From Candidatus Latescibacterota bacterium (lineage in GTDB: Bacteria > Latescibacterota > UBA2968 > UBA8231): a stretch of 64,000 nt of DNA. A program made the position numbers and the translations under genes. The notes under the pieces are model-generated. The model was not told where the DNA came from, did not search any database, and saw nothing but the letters and a program-made list of their open reading frames with translations. The stretch is taken from NCBI GenBank assembly GCA_022819745.1, contig JAJEGS010000029.1, positions 45,196 to 109,195 on the forward strand. The letters run 5' to 3'. Below, in pieces: positions 1 to 8,574 of the stretch (position 1 is the first letter of the stretch; each line of letters opens with the position of its first letter).

Positions 1-103
1 GGTGAGGTGCGGGCGATGCTAGGGGAGCGGGTAATGGCTCAGGGGAAAGCCATTCATTTTAAGTACTTAAAAACGAGAAACGCTGTCAAGGCACTTGCCG
101 CTA
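1..103. other. Window edge, nothing assigned
   Basis: One plus-strand frame stays open from base 1 to about base 173 and could be the end of a gene that starts outside the window, but it overlaps the well-supported minus-strand DUF2203 gene and matches no family I recognise. The stretch is left unassigned. Confidence 0.3.
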
Positions 104-592
104 TCAGAAGTCCAGTGCCGAATCATCGACCGTGGCAGGGTCGTCTTCCTTGCCCATGGCAATGATGTGCTCGGCAGTGATCTCCTGGCGACCGGCGTAC
201 CCGGCGTTCAGTTCGTGCCAGTAGGCGACTTGGGGTTCGCCGCGCTGCCAGCATAACAGCACCCAGCGGCCTTGGTAGGTGGTGGGGAAGTCGAGGAGGC
301 CGCGTTCGAGGCCGCCGACCGGGAAGCGGATGCCTTCGGCGATGATTTCTTCGGCGACGATGCGCTTGATGTCGATGATTAGGTCGTTGACGCGGCGGCG
401 GTGCTGGTCGAAGGCGTCGCGGTCGGGATTGGTGCTGCGGGTGACCGCTTGGCCCCAGAGCGCGTCGAGAATTTGCAACTGCTGGTCGTGATAGCGGACG
501 GCCCCCTTCTTGACCGCTATGCGCTGGAGCGCGTCTTCTAGCTGAGGCAGCTTGGCGTTGGCCTCTTCAATGGTAAATGCCTTGCGCGTCAT
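104..592 (-). CDS. DUF2203 family protein
   Basis: A 162-residue protein of the DUF2203 family, whose function is not known. The family signature is visible: the N-terminal FTIEEANAKLPQL segment, and the C-terminal pattern GLLDFPT, LLCWQRGEPQVAYWHEL and GYAGRQ. The ATG at 592 places the domain at the very N terminus, as is usual for the family. An in-frame TTG at 634 would add 14 unconserved residues and is less likely. Neither start has a strong ribosome binding site. The gene is divergent from gatC. The acidic tail is not part of the domain. Confidence 0.8.
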   Translation of the reverse strand: MTRKAFTIEEANAKLPQLEDALQRIAVKKGAVRYHDQQLQILDALWGQAVTRSTNPDRDAFDQHRRRVNDLIIDIKRIVAEEIIAEGIRFPVGGLERGLLDFPTTYQGRWVLLCWQRGEPQVAYWHELNAGYAGRQEITAEHIIAMGKEDDPATVDDSALDF

Positions 593-771
593 GGGACTTT
601 GCGGGATGAGCGTTGTTTGCTTGTCATGCGGCAAAGTATAGGCATTGAAATGCCCCGCTACAAGCCCTTGCGCTGCTTTTGGCGATGCGTGATATTTAAC
701 ACTGTTTTACGACGTGGAAGGGGTCGGCGCAGCTAGCCCCGTCTTTTTTATTTTAAGTTCGAAGTTCACCT

Positions 772-1059
772 ATGGCGGTTACTATAGAAGAGGTCCACGG
801 GGTCGCCGAGTTAGCGCGGTTGCGCTTTTCGCCCGCAGAGGAAGAAAGGCTAGTCGGAGAACTGAACCGCATCTTGCGCTACATGGACACGCTCAACGAG
901 CTAAACACCACGGGCGTAGAGCCAACGTCCCACGTGCTGCCCCTCGCCAACGCGTTTCGCCGCGACGAGGCAGCGTCCTTTCCCGCCGCGGCCGAAATCG
1001 TCGCCGCGGCCCCGCAGCGCCAAGAGGATTACTTCAAAGTTCCGAGAATCATCGATTGA
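772..1059 (+). CDS. gatC: Glu-tRNA(Gln)/Asp-tRNA(Asn) amidotransferase subunit C
   Basis: A 95-residue GatC, the small subunit of the GatCAB complex that amidates misacylated Glu-tRNA(Gln) or Asp-tRNA(Asn) in the cytoplasm. The family pattern is clear: VxxVAELARLRFSxxE near the N terminus, a central ILxYMDxLNELxTxGVEPTSHV segment and the C-terminal FKVPRII motif. The length is normal. The usual partners gatA and gatB are not in this window; the next gene is pyrG, 68 bases downstream on the same strand. An indistinct GC-rich element followed by a T-run lies just upstream (about 718-755) and may be a leader structure. Confidence 0.93.
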   Translation: MAVTIEEVHGVAELARLRFSPAEEERLVGELNRILRYMDTLNELNTTGVEPTSHVLPLANAFRRDEAASFPAAAEIVAAAPQRQEDYFKVPRIID

Positions 1060-1127
1060 CTACTGAGAAGCGGAGACAGGGCACTGTCGCCGCTTCTTTG
1101 TTTGGGCAGCTCGAAGGAGCGCGCAAC

Positions 1128-2918
1128 GTGGCCACAGAATACAAAGGCCCCAAATACGTCGTCGTAACTGGCGGCGTGATAAGCGGTGTGGGCAAGGGCT
1201 TGACCACAGCTTCCATCGGCAAGATCCTGCAGCAATACGGCTACAGCACCACAGCCGTCAAGATCGATCCGTACATCAACTACGACGCTGGCACCATGCG
1301 GCCCACCGAGCACGGCGAGGTGTGGGTAACGGACGACGGCGGCGAAATAGATCAGGATTTGGGCAATTACGAGCGCTTCTTGGGGTTGGACCTGCCGCGT
1401 TCCAACAACCTGACCACTGGGCAGATTTACCACACGGTCATTGAGCGCGAGCGGCGCGGCGAATACCTCGGCGAGACCGTGCAGCCGATCCCCCACATTA
1501 CGGATGAGATCACCCGCCGCTTACAGGAAGCGGGCGCGGGCTACGACATCGTGCTGGTCGAGATCGGCGGCATTGTCGGTGACTATGAGAACGAGCCGTT
1601 CCTCTTCGCTGTGAAGACCCTAGAGCGAGACTTGGGTGAGGAGCACTTTGCGCACCTGCTAATCACCTATCTGCCCATACCTCCACACGTGGGCGAGATG
1701 AAGACCAAGCCCACGCAGCAGGCTATTCGCATGCTCAGCGAGCACGGCATTTTTCCCGACTTCATCGTCTGTCGCGCCGAGACCGCCACCGACGAGGTGC
1801 GCAAGAAAAAAATCCAGATCGGGGCCAACGTGCCCTACGACCACATCATTTCGGCCCCGGACTCGGAGACGATCTACAATATCCCGCTGGTTTTGGAAGA
1901 GGAGAGGCTCGGCGAGAAGATTCTCAGCCGGGTCGGCTGCGCGCCCAAGAAAACCCCGGACTGGCGGCCTTGGCGGGAATTGGTCAAGCGCAGTCGGCAG
2001 CCGCGCCAGTGCGTCCGCGTGGCCATGGTCGGCAAATACGTGGTCACGGGCGACTTTCAGCTAACGGACTCGTACATCTCAGTCAATCAGTCGCTGATAC
2101 ACGCTGGCGTGGCGTCGGATGCGCGGGTCGAGATTACTTGGATTGACGGCCATCAGTTTGAGCGCGGCGAAATGGAACTGGCAGAACTCGACGCATTCGA
2201 TGGTATTATCGTCCCCGGGGCCTTTGGTGGGGGAGGGGCTGAAGGCGTGATTGCGGCCATTCGCTACGCCCGCGAGCACAACATCCCCTATTTGGGCCTG
2301 TGCTACGGCTTGCAACTGGCCGTGATTGAATACGCCCGCAATGTGGCCGGGGTTACTGAGGCTACTTCCGAGGAGTTCGACGCGGATTCCGAGTGGAAGG
2401 TCATCTGCGTCCAAGACACCGAGCAAAAGAGCGCGCTAGAGGAAAATCGCTACGGCGGCAGCATGCGCTTGGGCGCATACGCCGCGGTGTTCAAAAGCGA
2501 CAGCCGCGTCCTCCAGATTTACGAAGCGTCGGGCCGCCTCAACGAAGACGCCCGCCGCATCGAACAACTGCTGGCCAATCCCGACCAAGCGTTCCGCGTT
2601 GGCTTGGTCATGCTGGAGCGCGACAAAGTCGCCCTAGAGCGCCACCGCCATCGCTACGAGGTCTCGCCCCGCTTCGTCGAACTGCTCGAAGAGGAGGGGC
2701 TGGTCTTTTCGGGGTATCACCGCCGCGTAGATGGCACTCGCTTGATGGAGTTTATCGAGTTGCCAGATCACCGCTTCTTTATCGCCACCCAAGCCCATCC
2801 CGAGTTTAAGTCGCGGATGGACAATCCTTCACCTCTGTTTGCCGGGTTTGTCGAGGCCGCGCTGGCCTACCAACAGGAGATTGCAAGCCATGAGGAGGGG
2901 CAGGCGGCGGCCTCCTAG
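1128..2918 (+). CDS. pyrG: CTP synthase
   Basis: CTP synthase, 596 residues, converts UTP to CTP using ATP and ammonia from glutamine. The N-terminal synthase domain begins with KYVVVTGGVISGVGKGL (P-loop). The class I glutaminase domain has the nucleophile at Cys392 (GLCYGLQ) and the His557/Glu559 pair (AHPE). The GTG at 1128 is chosen because an AAGGAG site lies 8 bases upstream and the protein then begins at the conserved domain; the frame is open further left but is non-homologous there. It is about 50 residues longer than typical enzymes. Part of this is an insertion of roughly 30 residues before the conserved ERHRHRYEV motif, in the glutaminase domain. Confidence 0.95.
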   Translation: MATEYKGPKYVVVTGGVISGVGKGLTTASIGKILQQYGYSTTAVKIDPYINYDAGTMRPTEHGEVWVTDDGGEIDQDLGNYERFLGLDLPRSNNLTTGQIYHTVIERERRGEYLGETVQPIPHITDEITRRLQEAGAGYDIVLVEIGGIVGDYENEPFLFAVKTLERDLGEEHFAHLLITYLPIPPHVGEMKTKPTQQAIRMLSEHGIFPDFIVCRAETATDEVRKKKIQIGANVPYDHIISAPDSETIYNIPLVLEEERLGEKILSRVGCAPKKTPDWRPWRELVKRSRQPRQCVRVAMVGKYVVTGDFQLTDSYISVNQSLIHAGVASDARVEITWIDGHQFERGEMELAELDAFDGIIVPGAFGGGGAEGVIAAIRYAREHNIPYLGLCYGLQLAVIEYARNVAGVTEATSEEFDADSEWKVICVQDTEQKSALEENRYGGSMRLGAYAAVFKSDSRVLQIYEASGRLNEDARRIEQLLANPDQAFRVGLVMLERDKVALERHRHRYEVSPRFVELLEEEGLVFSGYHRRVDGTRLMEFIELPDHRFFIATQAHPEFKSRMDNPSPLFAGFVEAALAYQQEIASHEEGQAAAS

Positions 2919-2943
2919 TTCGGTGGGCGGTACAATCGTCTCA

Positions 2944-4752
2944 ATGGGCCGCGCTTTCCTGGGGAGAGCGCGGCTTTTTCGCGCCGGGTGCTGCGGAGCT
3001 ATGCTCTGGGCCTGCGGTGCGGGAGAAGTGCCCGAAGAACCGCTGCAAATTCCCGAGGTCGATGGGGAAGCATGGGACGCGCACATTGAGATAGGACGCC
3101 CCGGCCATCGCATCGAGATCCGCGCCGATTCTTTGCGCGAATTTTCCAAATCAGAGCAGATCGTCGCCACCGGTGGCGTGGAGGTGGCTTTCCGCGGCAA
3201 CGAGGCCGTTTCGACACTGAGAGCCGAGCGCTTGGTGCTAGAGCACAAGCGGGATCGCTTTGGCTTGGCTGGCGGCGTGGTTTTGCGCGCTGGGGATAGC
3301 CTAGAAGTGCAGGCCGATACTCTGCTGTGGGAAAACGCGCACGAGCAGTTGCGCATTCCGGGTACATTGAGGGTGGAAGTCGGCGAGGGACGAGAGTGGG
3401 GCCGCAACCTCACGAGCAATTTTGCCGTAGATGTGTGGTCCTTGGAAGCTGTCGAGGGGCTTTGGCGCGGTCGGGATGGGGCGATGGTGGAGGTGCGCGC
3501 CCAACGCGAGGAAAGCCGTCGAGTCGAGGGTGCGCAAGAGATCACCTACGACAGTGTCGAAGTGCGCTACGACGGAGTGCAATTGATCGGACCGCGCGCC
3601 ACGTTCCTCCCACAGGCTCGTCGCTTTGACCTCAGCGGAGGGGTCGAGGGAGCCGACTCGCTGGCGCAGTTTGCGGCCGACGAAGTTGCAGTGGATGCGG
3701 AAAAGCAGCGGCTAGTGGCGCGGGGGGCGGTCCGCTACCGAGAGGATGAGGCCGAGTTGCGGGCCGCAGAGGTAGAGGAGGACCGCAACGCAGCGCTATT
3801 GCAGGCCCGCGGGGAGCCGGCGACCTTTGTGCAGGGCGAGCGGCAGATCGAGGCGCGCCAGTTGGCGTATTCGCGTTCCGAGCGCGAGTTGACAGCCGAG
3901 GGCGGGGTGGTCTTGCGCGCCGGAGAGCAGGAGCTGACGGCCCAAACCCTCCGCTATACGCGCGATGGCCAAGTCCATGCCGAGGGCGCGATCGCGCTAA
4001 AGGCACCCGAGTTGGACGGCTCGCTCGTCGGCGGTTCGCTCTTTTTCGACTTGGAGCAAGAGGCTGGCTGGCTGCGAGGCGCACCCTCGTTGCGCCAGCG
4101 CGAGCTCGTGCTATCCGCCCCTGTGTTGCGGTTCGATCTCGTGCGGAGCCGCTTGGCCGGGACCGGCGGTTTTACCCTGCGCGCCGAAGGGTTAGAGGTC
4201 GCGGCCGCGCGCGGTGCATACGAAGCGGATTCAGCGCGGGTGCTGGTGGCCGAGGGCGTGGTGTTGAAAGAACAGGATGACGAGCGCGACTATCACAGCC
4301 GCCTGATGGCCGATTCGATGGTCGTCGCCTTGGCAGACAGCCAAGTCGAGTGGATCGCCATACCCGGCCAAGTGAGCGGCCAAATTGAGGTAAGGGACCG
4401 CCATAGTTGGATCGAGGGGCGGGGCGGGCAAGTCTTTATGGCCGACGGCGACTTGGAGCGGGTTGAAGTAAGTTCCGAGGCCGACGTGACGCACCGCCGA
4501 GCCAAAAACGAAGAGATCAATCGCTTTCGCGGACAGCAGATGACCTTGTACTTTGACGCGGGGGGATTGCACCGTGCCTTGGTAAAGGGCGCGGCCGAGT
4601 TAGTCACGCGGCTGCAAGAGGACGAAGAGGTCTCCGTCAACGAAGTCAGCGGCGAAGAATTGGATATCCGCTTTGCCGCAGGGTCGCTGGCCGAGGTGCG
4701 AGTCGGGCCGGAGATCGAAGGTCGCTATTATCCGCCCGCAGAGGAACCGTAA
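2944..4752 (+). CDS. LptC/LptA-type lipopolysaccharide export protein, predicted lipoprotein
   Basis: A 602-residue periplasmic protein of the LptC/OstA type, likely part of the bridge that carries lipopolysaccharide across the periplasm. After a basic N terminus and a short hydrophobic stretch there is a candidate lipobox Cys at residue 24 (LWAC). The rest is beta-rich repeats typical of OstA/LptC jellyrolls: DSLREFSKSEQIVATGGVEV, then recurring segments such as ELTAEGGVVLRAGEQEL. Ordinary LptC is about 190 residues; here LptC-like and several LptA-like modules seem joined in one chain. The gene is followed by lptB and rpoN, the classic order. The start is uncertain, because a terminator-like hairpin overlaps the first codons and no ribosome site is obvious; an internal ATG at 3001 would remove the signal. 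Confidence 0.75.
   Translation: MGRAFLGRARLFRAGCCGAMLWACGAGEVPEEPLQIPEVDGEAWDAHIEIGRPGHRIEIRADSLREFSKSEQIVATGGVEVAFRGNEAVSTLRAERLVLEHKRDRFGLAGGVVLRAGDSLEVQADTLLWENAHEQLRIPGTLRVEVGEGREWGRNLTSNFAVDVWSLEAVEGLWRGRDGAMVEVRAQREESRRVEGAQEITYDSVEVRYDGVQLIGPRATFLPQARRFDLSGGVEGADSLAQFAADEVAVDAEKQRLVARGAVRYREDEAELRAAEVEEDRNAALLQARGEPATFVQGERQIEARQLAYSRSERELTAEGGVVLRAGEQELTAQTLRYTRDGQVHAEGAIALKAPELDGSLVGGSLFFDLEQEAGWLRGAPSLRQRELVLSAPVLRFDLVRSRLAGTGGFTLRAEGLEVAAARGAYEADSARVLVAEGVVLKEQDDERDYHSRLMADSMVVALADSQVEWIAIPGQVSGQIEVRDRHSWIEGRGGQVFMADGDLERVEVSSEADVTHRRAKNEEINRFRGQQMTLYFDAGGLHRALVKGAAELVTRLQEDEEVSVNEVSGEELDIRFAAGSLAEVRVGPEIEGRYYPPAEEP
2948..2979 (+). terminator. Intrinsic-terminator-like hairpin after pyrG
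   Basis: A perfect 8-base stem GCCGCGCT/AGCGCGGC (2948-2955 and 2967-2974) with an 11-base loop is followed at once by TTTTT. It lies 30 bases past the pyrG stop, so it looks like the pyrG terminator. It also falls inside the predicted signal-peptide codons of the next gene, so it could act as an attenuator of the lpt-rpoN operon. Confidence 0.6.
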
Positions 4753-4753
4753 G

Positions 4754-5485
4754 GTGGCATTGGAAACGCACGCATTGAGCAAGCACTACGGGGGCCGGGC
4801 GGTCGTTGACGAGGTCAGCATCCGCGTCGAGCCGGGGGAGGTTGTTGGCCTGTTGGGGCCCAATGGTGCGGGCAAGACCACGACCTTTCACAGCATCGTC
4901 GGCTTTGCCGCGCCGGACGGGGGCCGCATCTTGCTCAACGATGCGGATATCACCGGGCTGCCGATGTATCGCCGCGCGCAGATGGGCATTGGCTACCTGC
5001 CGCAGGAGACCTCCATTTTTCGCAAGCTGAGCGTGGCCGACAACATTCGCGCTGTATTGGAAGCGCGAGGAGTCGATAAAGCGCTCATCGCCGCGCGCCA
5101 ACGGCAATTGCTAACCGAACTGGACTTGCTAGAACGCGCCAATCAGCGCGCCGACACGCTTTCGGGCGGCGAGACGCGCCGGGTCGAGATCGCGCGGGCC
5201 TTGGCTTGCGAGCCGCACTACATGCTCCTCGACGAGCCTTTTGCCGGCATTGATCCGCGCACAGTAGAAGACATCCAGAACATCATCGCCGAACTGAGAA
5301 ACCGAGGCTTGGGCGTACTGATTACCGACCACAACGTGCGCGAGACCTTGGAGATCGCCGCGCGCGCCTATATCCTAGTGGATGGTAAAATTTTAACTGC
5401 GGGCACGGCCGAGGAGCTAATTGCCAACGAGCAGGTGCGGCGAATCTACCTCGGCGAGCGCTTTAGTTGGCGGGTCGATGGGTAG
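4754..5485 (+). CDS. lptB: Lipopolysaccharide export ABC transporter ATP-binding protein
   Basis: LptB, 243 residues, the cytoplasmic ATPase that powers lipopolysaccharide extraction by LptFGC. Walker A is GPNGAGKTTTFHSIVG, the LptB-characteristic YLPQETSIFRKLSV follows, then the signature LSGGETRRVEIARAL, Walker B MLLDEPFAGIDP and the switch His in ITDHNVRETL. The GTG at 4754 is only one base after the stop of the upstream lptC/A-like gene, with GAGGA 8 bases upstream, so translation is probably coupled. Length and order (lptC/A, lptB, rpoN) are as in most diderm bacteria. Confidence 0.95.
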   Translation: MALETHALSKHYGGRAVVDEVSIRVEPGEVVGLLGPNGAGKTTTFHSIVGFAAPDGGRILLNDADITGLPMYRRAQMGIGYLPQETSIFRKLSVADNIRAVLEARGVDKALIAARQRQLLTELDLLERANQRADTLSGGETRRVEIARALACEPHYMLLDEPFAGIDPRTVEDIQNIIAELRNRGLGVLITDHNVRETLEIAARAYILVDGKILTAGTAEELIANEQVRRIYLGERFSWRVDG

Positions 5486-5586
5486 GCGCGGTTGCACCTT
5501 GACTTTTCGCGCTGCACGGGCTTGTTTTTACAGCTACTATCAGGGTAGGTAATTTTTATTAAGTAATTAATTTACAATAATTTATA

Positions 5587-7062
5587 ATGCTTCGTCCCGA
5601 GCAAAATACCGGCTTGCGCCTCCAGCAAAGGATGGCACCGCAGCTCATCCAATCGCTGCGGCTGTTGCAGATGTCCACCTTGGATTTGACGCTGGAAGTC
5701 AAGCAGCAACTCGAACTCAACCCCTTGCTCGAAGAGGTCGTTGAACTGCGCGAGGAGGGGGAAGATGAGGAAGAACTGCGCGAGCAGGAGGAGGGGCTCA
5801 AGGCCGAAGAGGACCTGCCCGCGGACATGGAGGAGGTCGATTGGGACGCGCTGTTGGACGACCAGTTCGACGCGGGCGCGTACAATAGCGAGCGCACGGA
5901 ATACGATCCCAATTGGGAGGCTGATCGCGAGCCACAGGAAAACCGCATCACCGCCATGCCGCCTCTCTTAGAGCACCTGTATCGTCAGCTAGGCGAGATT
6001 AGCGGTCTGGCACCGGAAGAGCGCGCTATCGCCGAGTACATCATCGGCAATATCGACGAGCGCGGTTACGTCGGCTGTTTGCTCACCGAAATCGCCGAGG
6101 ATTTACAGGTGGAAGTGGCTGCGGTCGAAAAGGTGCTGCGCGTCATTCAGTCTTTTGACCCGTCTGGAGTCGGCGCGCGCGACTTGCGCGAGTGTCTGAT
6201 GATCCAGTTGAGCCAGCGCGACGACCCGCTCAGTGCCCTAGCCTTGCAAGTGGTGCGCGACCATCTAGAGGACCTGACGCGGCGGCGTCTGCAGCACATC
6301 ACCCGCGCCTTAGCCATTTCCAACGAGAAGCTCAAAGATGTTTTGCAGGTCATCGAGCGCCTACAGCCGCATCCGGGTCTGTTGGCCAGCAGCGACTACG
6401 ACAATCTCTTGACGCTGGATAACGAGGTCGCGTACATCACGCCGGACTTGGTAGTTGAAAAAATTGGCGAGGAGTGGCAGGTGTGGCTGGCCGACGGGTC
6501 CATGCCGTCCTTAAAGATCAATTCTGAATACCAGCATCTGCTCAACAATTCCCATGGCGACGGTGCGGCTGCGGTCAAGGACTACGTGGCCAAGAATCTC
6601 AACGACGCCCGCTGGCTCATCAACGCCATCCACCAGCGCCGCACTACCATACTCAAGGTGGGTAATTACCTGTTGCAGGCGCAGTTGCCCTTTTTCGAGC
6701 AAGGGCCATCGCGGTTGCGGCCCTTGGTCTTGCAGGACGTGGCTGACGCGGTGGGAATGCACGTATCGACGATTAGCCGTGTCAGCAACGGCAAGTACGT
6801 GCAGACGCCGCATGGGGTCTTTGAACTGAAGTACTTCTTCGACAACAAGCTCATTACGGACGAAGGTGAAGACGTGTCGGTGCGCTCGGTGAAGGAGAAA
6901 ATTTCGCAGCTCGTCGCCGATGAGGACAAGGCCCGACCGCTTTCGGATCAACAGATTGTCGAGGAGCTGAGCAAGGGCGGCTTGAAAATTGCGCGGCGAA
7001 CCATAGCCAAATACCGCGATCAGCTAAAAATTCCGGCGCAGCGGTATCGCAAGGAGCTATAG
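5587..7062 (+). CDS. rpoN: RNA polymerase sigma-54 factor
   Basis: Sigma-54, 491 residues, directs RNA polymerase to -24/-12 promoters and needs an enhancer-binding ATPase. Region I (LRLQQRMAPQLIQSLRLLQM and QQLELNPLLEE) holds the glutamine-rich activator-contact segment, then an acidic region II, the core-binding domain, the HTH (VADAVGMHVSTISRVSNGKY) and the C-terminal RpoN box ARRTIAKYRDQLKIP. The length is normal. It is preceded by about 100 bases of AT-rich spacer after lptB, and the ATG has no clear Shine-Dalgarno site. A sigma-54 promoter candidate stands before urtA in this same window. No enhancer-binding protein is encoded here. Confidence 0.96.
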   Translation: MLRPEQNTGLRLQQRMAPQLIQSLRLLQMSTLDLTLEVKQQLELNPLLEEVVELREEGEDEEELREQEEGLKAEEDLPADMEEVDWDALLDDQFDAGAYNSERTEYDPNWEADREPQENRITAMPPLLEHLYRQLGEISGLAPEERAIAEYIIGNIDERGYVGCLLTEIAEDLQVEVAAVEKVLRVIQSFDPSGVGARDLRECLMIQLSQRDDPLSALALQVVRDHLEDLTRRRLQHITRALAISNEKLKDVLQVIERLQPHPGLLASSDYDNLLTLDNEVAYITPDLVVEKIGEEWQVWLADGSMPSLKINSEYQHLLNNSHGDGAAAVKDYVAKNLNDARWLINAIHQRRTTILKVGNYLLQAQLPFFEQGPSRLRPLVLQDVADAVGMHVSTISRVSNGKYVQTPHGVFELKYFFDNKLITDEGEDVSVRSVKEKISQLVADEDKARPLSDQQIVEELSKGGLKIARRTIAKYRDQLKIPAQRYRKEL

Positions 7063-7071
7063 GTACGCTCC

Positions 7072-7299
7072 TTAAGCGCTCCCTTTCTTCCGCCCGACGA
7101 TCAACAAATGCTCGGGCATTTTTTCCAGCCGCGGTTCGTCCTCGATTTGCTCTCCGTATTCGACGACTTCGACGATGCGTCCGGCTTCCGCATAGCACTG
7201 TTGGATGTCTGCAACCCACACAGACACGTGGCCGCCGGTGTACACTAAGCCAAAGGAATCGTCCGCGAGGACGGACAGGTCCGTCACATCCGCTTGCAC
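7072..7299 (-). pseudogene. Remnant of a class I SAM-dependent methyltransferase
   Basis: The 75-codon frame reads like the middle and the very end of a class I methyltransferase joined together. ADVTDLSVLADDSFGLVYTGG followed by VSVWV and CYAEAGRI corresponds to motif II/post-II. It then jumps to an EYGEQIEDEPRLEKMPEHLLIVGRKK-like tail that normally follows a further 100 or so residues. The SAM-binding N terminus (motif I, GxGxG) is absent upstream in this frame. I therefore read it as N-terminally truncated and internally deleted, though a small expressed protein cannot be excluded. It is convergent with rpoN, 9 bases apart. Confidence 0.55.
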
Positions 7300-7410
7300 A
7301 ACCGCGTATAGACTACGGCTGATTCTTCGGCTGCTGGCTGTCGGTCGCCGTTATCGCGGAGTCAATCGGAAGGGATTGGCGACAAAAACCCACTGCACAG
7401 TAACACCCCG

Positions 7411-7454
7411 CACCGCTGGCGGTGTTTAAGTAATACATCGCCAGATGGTATTAC
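7411..7454. repeat. Two adjacent hairpins before the lptE-like gene
   Basis: CACCGC TG GCGGTG (7411-7424) is a tight palindrome followed by TTT, and GTAATAC/GTATTAC (7430-7436 and 7448-7454) is a second inverted repeat with an 11-base loop ending one base before the GTG at 7456. They may terminate incoming transcripts or hide the translation start of the next gene. Confidence 0.45.
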
Positions 7455-7455
7455 T

Positions 7456-7926
7456 GTGAGAAGGAGACCTCCCTTGGCAATACTTCTGCTAGCTCTCTTT
7501 TTAGCCACTGGTTGCTACCACGGACCCTACAGAGGCATCTTAGGCGGCGGCATTGACACCATCGCCATCCCCTTTGTGGGCAACCAGACGGTCGAATACG
7601 CCGCTGCCGATAGCCTGATACAAGCCACGGTCGGGGCCTTCCGAGAGGACGGGCAGTTGCGCTTGGCCGACGAGGGCGGGGCCGACGCCATCCTCTTACT
7701 GGACATCCTCTCCGTTGATGATCGCATCCACTGGGGTAGAGTACTGGGTCAATACCAGTTTTCTATGGTGGTCTCCGTCGAAATAAAATCCTTCGAAGGA
7801 GCGGTGCTGCTGAGGCAATACGAGTCGATAGGGCGGGGAACGTATGAAGCCGACGACGAGCGCGACCAAGCTATAGGCAAGGCCGCGAGAATGGTGGCCG
7901 CAGACATTGTTGGCCGCGCGCAATGA
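7456..7926 (+). CDS. LptE-like outer-membrane lipoprotein
   Basis: A 156-residue lipoprotein resembling the LptE (LPS assembly) family, which plugs LptD in the outer membrane. The N terminus has an Arg-rich n-region, a hydrophobic core LAILLLALFLATGC with a lipobox Cys at residue 20, then the family features GGIDTIAIPFVGNQT, a central beta region and a C-terminal ERDQAIGKAARMVAADIV helix. The GTG at 7456 gives a normal signal peptide. A TTG at 7474 lies at good spacing from AAGGAG (7461) but would remove the basic residues. It sits just beyond rpoN, consistent with the lpt genes upstream. LptD is not in the window. Confidence 0.7.
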   Translation: MRRRPPLAILLLALFLATGCYHGPYRGILGGGIDTIAIPFVGNQTVEYAAADSLIQATVGAFREDGQLRLADEGGADAILLLDILSVDDRIHWGRVLGQYQFSMVVSVEIKSFEGAVLLRQYESIGRGTYEADDERDQAIGKAARMVAADIVGRAQ

Positions 7927-7972
7927 ATACAAAGCCCTTGTTACCCCAAAGGAGGATAGCTGTAAACTGGCA

Positions 7973-8501
<529 letters not shown>

Positions 8502-8574
8502 TTATTATTCCCTCATCCTTGTATCTGTCTCCAATGAAGGCGGTACCGACGGGAATTGTAGGGTCGGCTACGAC

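Noticed and set aside
714..1127. N-terminal extension of pyrG
   Set aside because: The frame is open but overlaps gatC in another frame and is Arg-rich and non-homologous. The GTG at 1128 has a good ribosome site.
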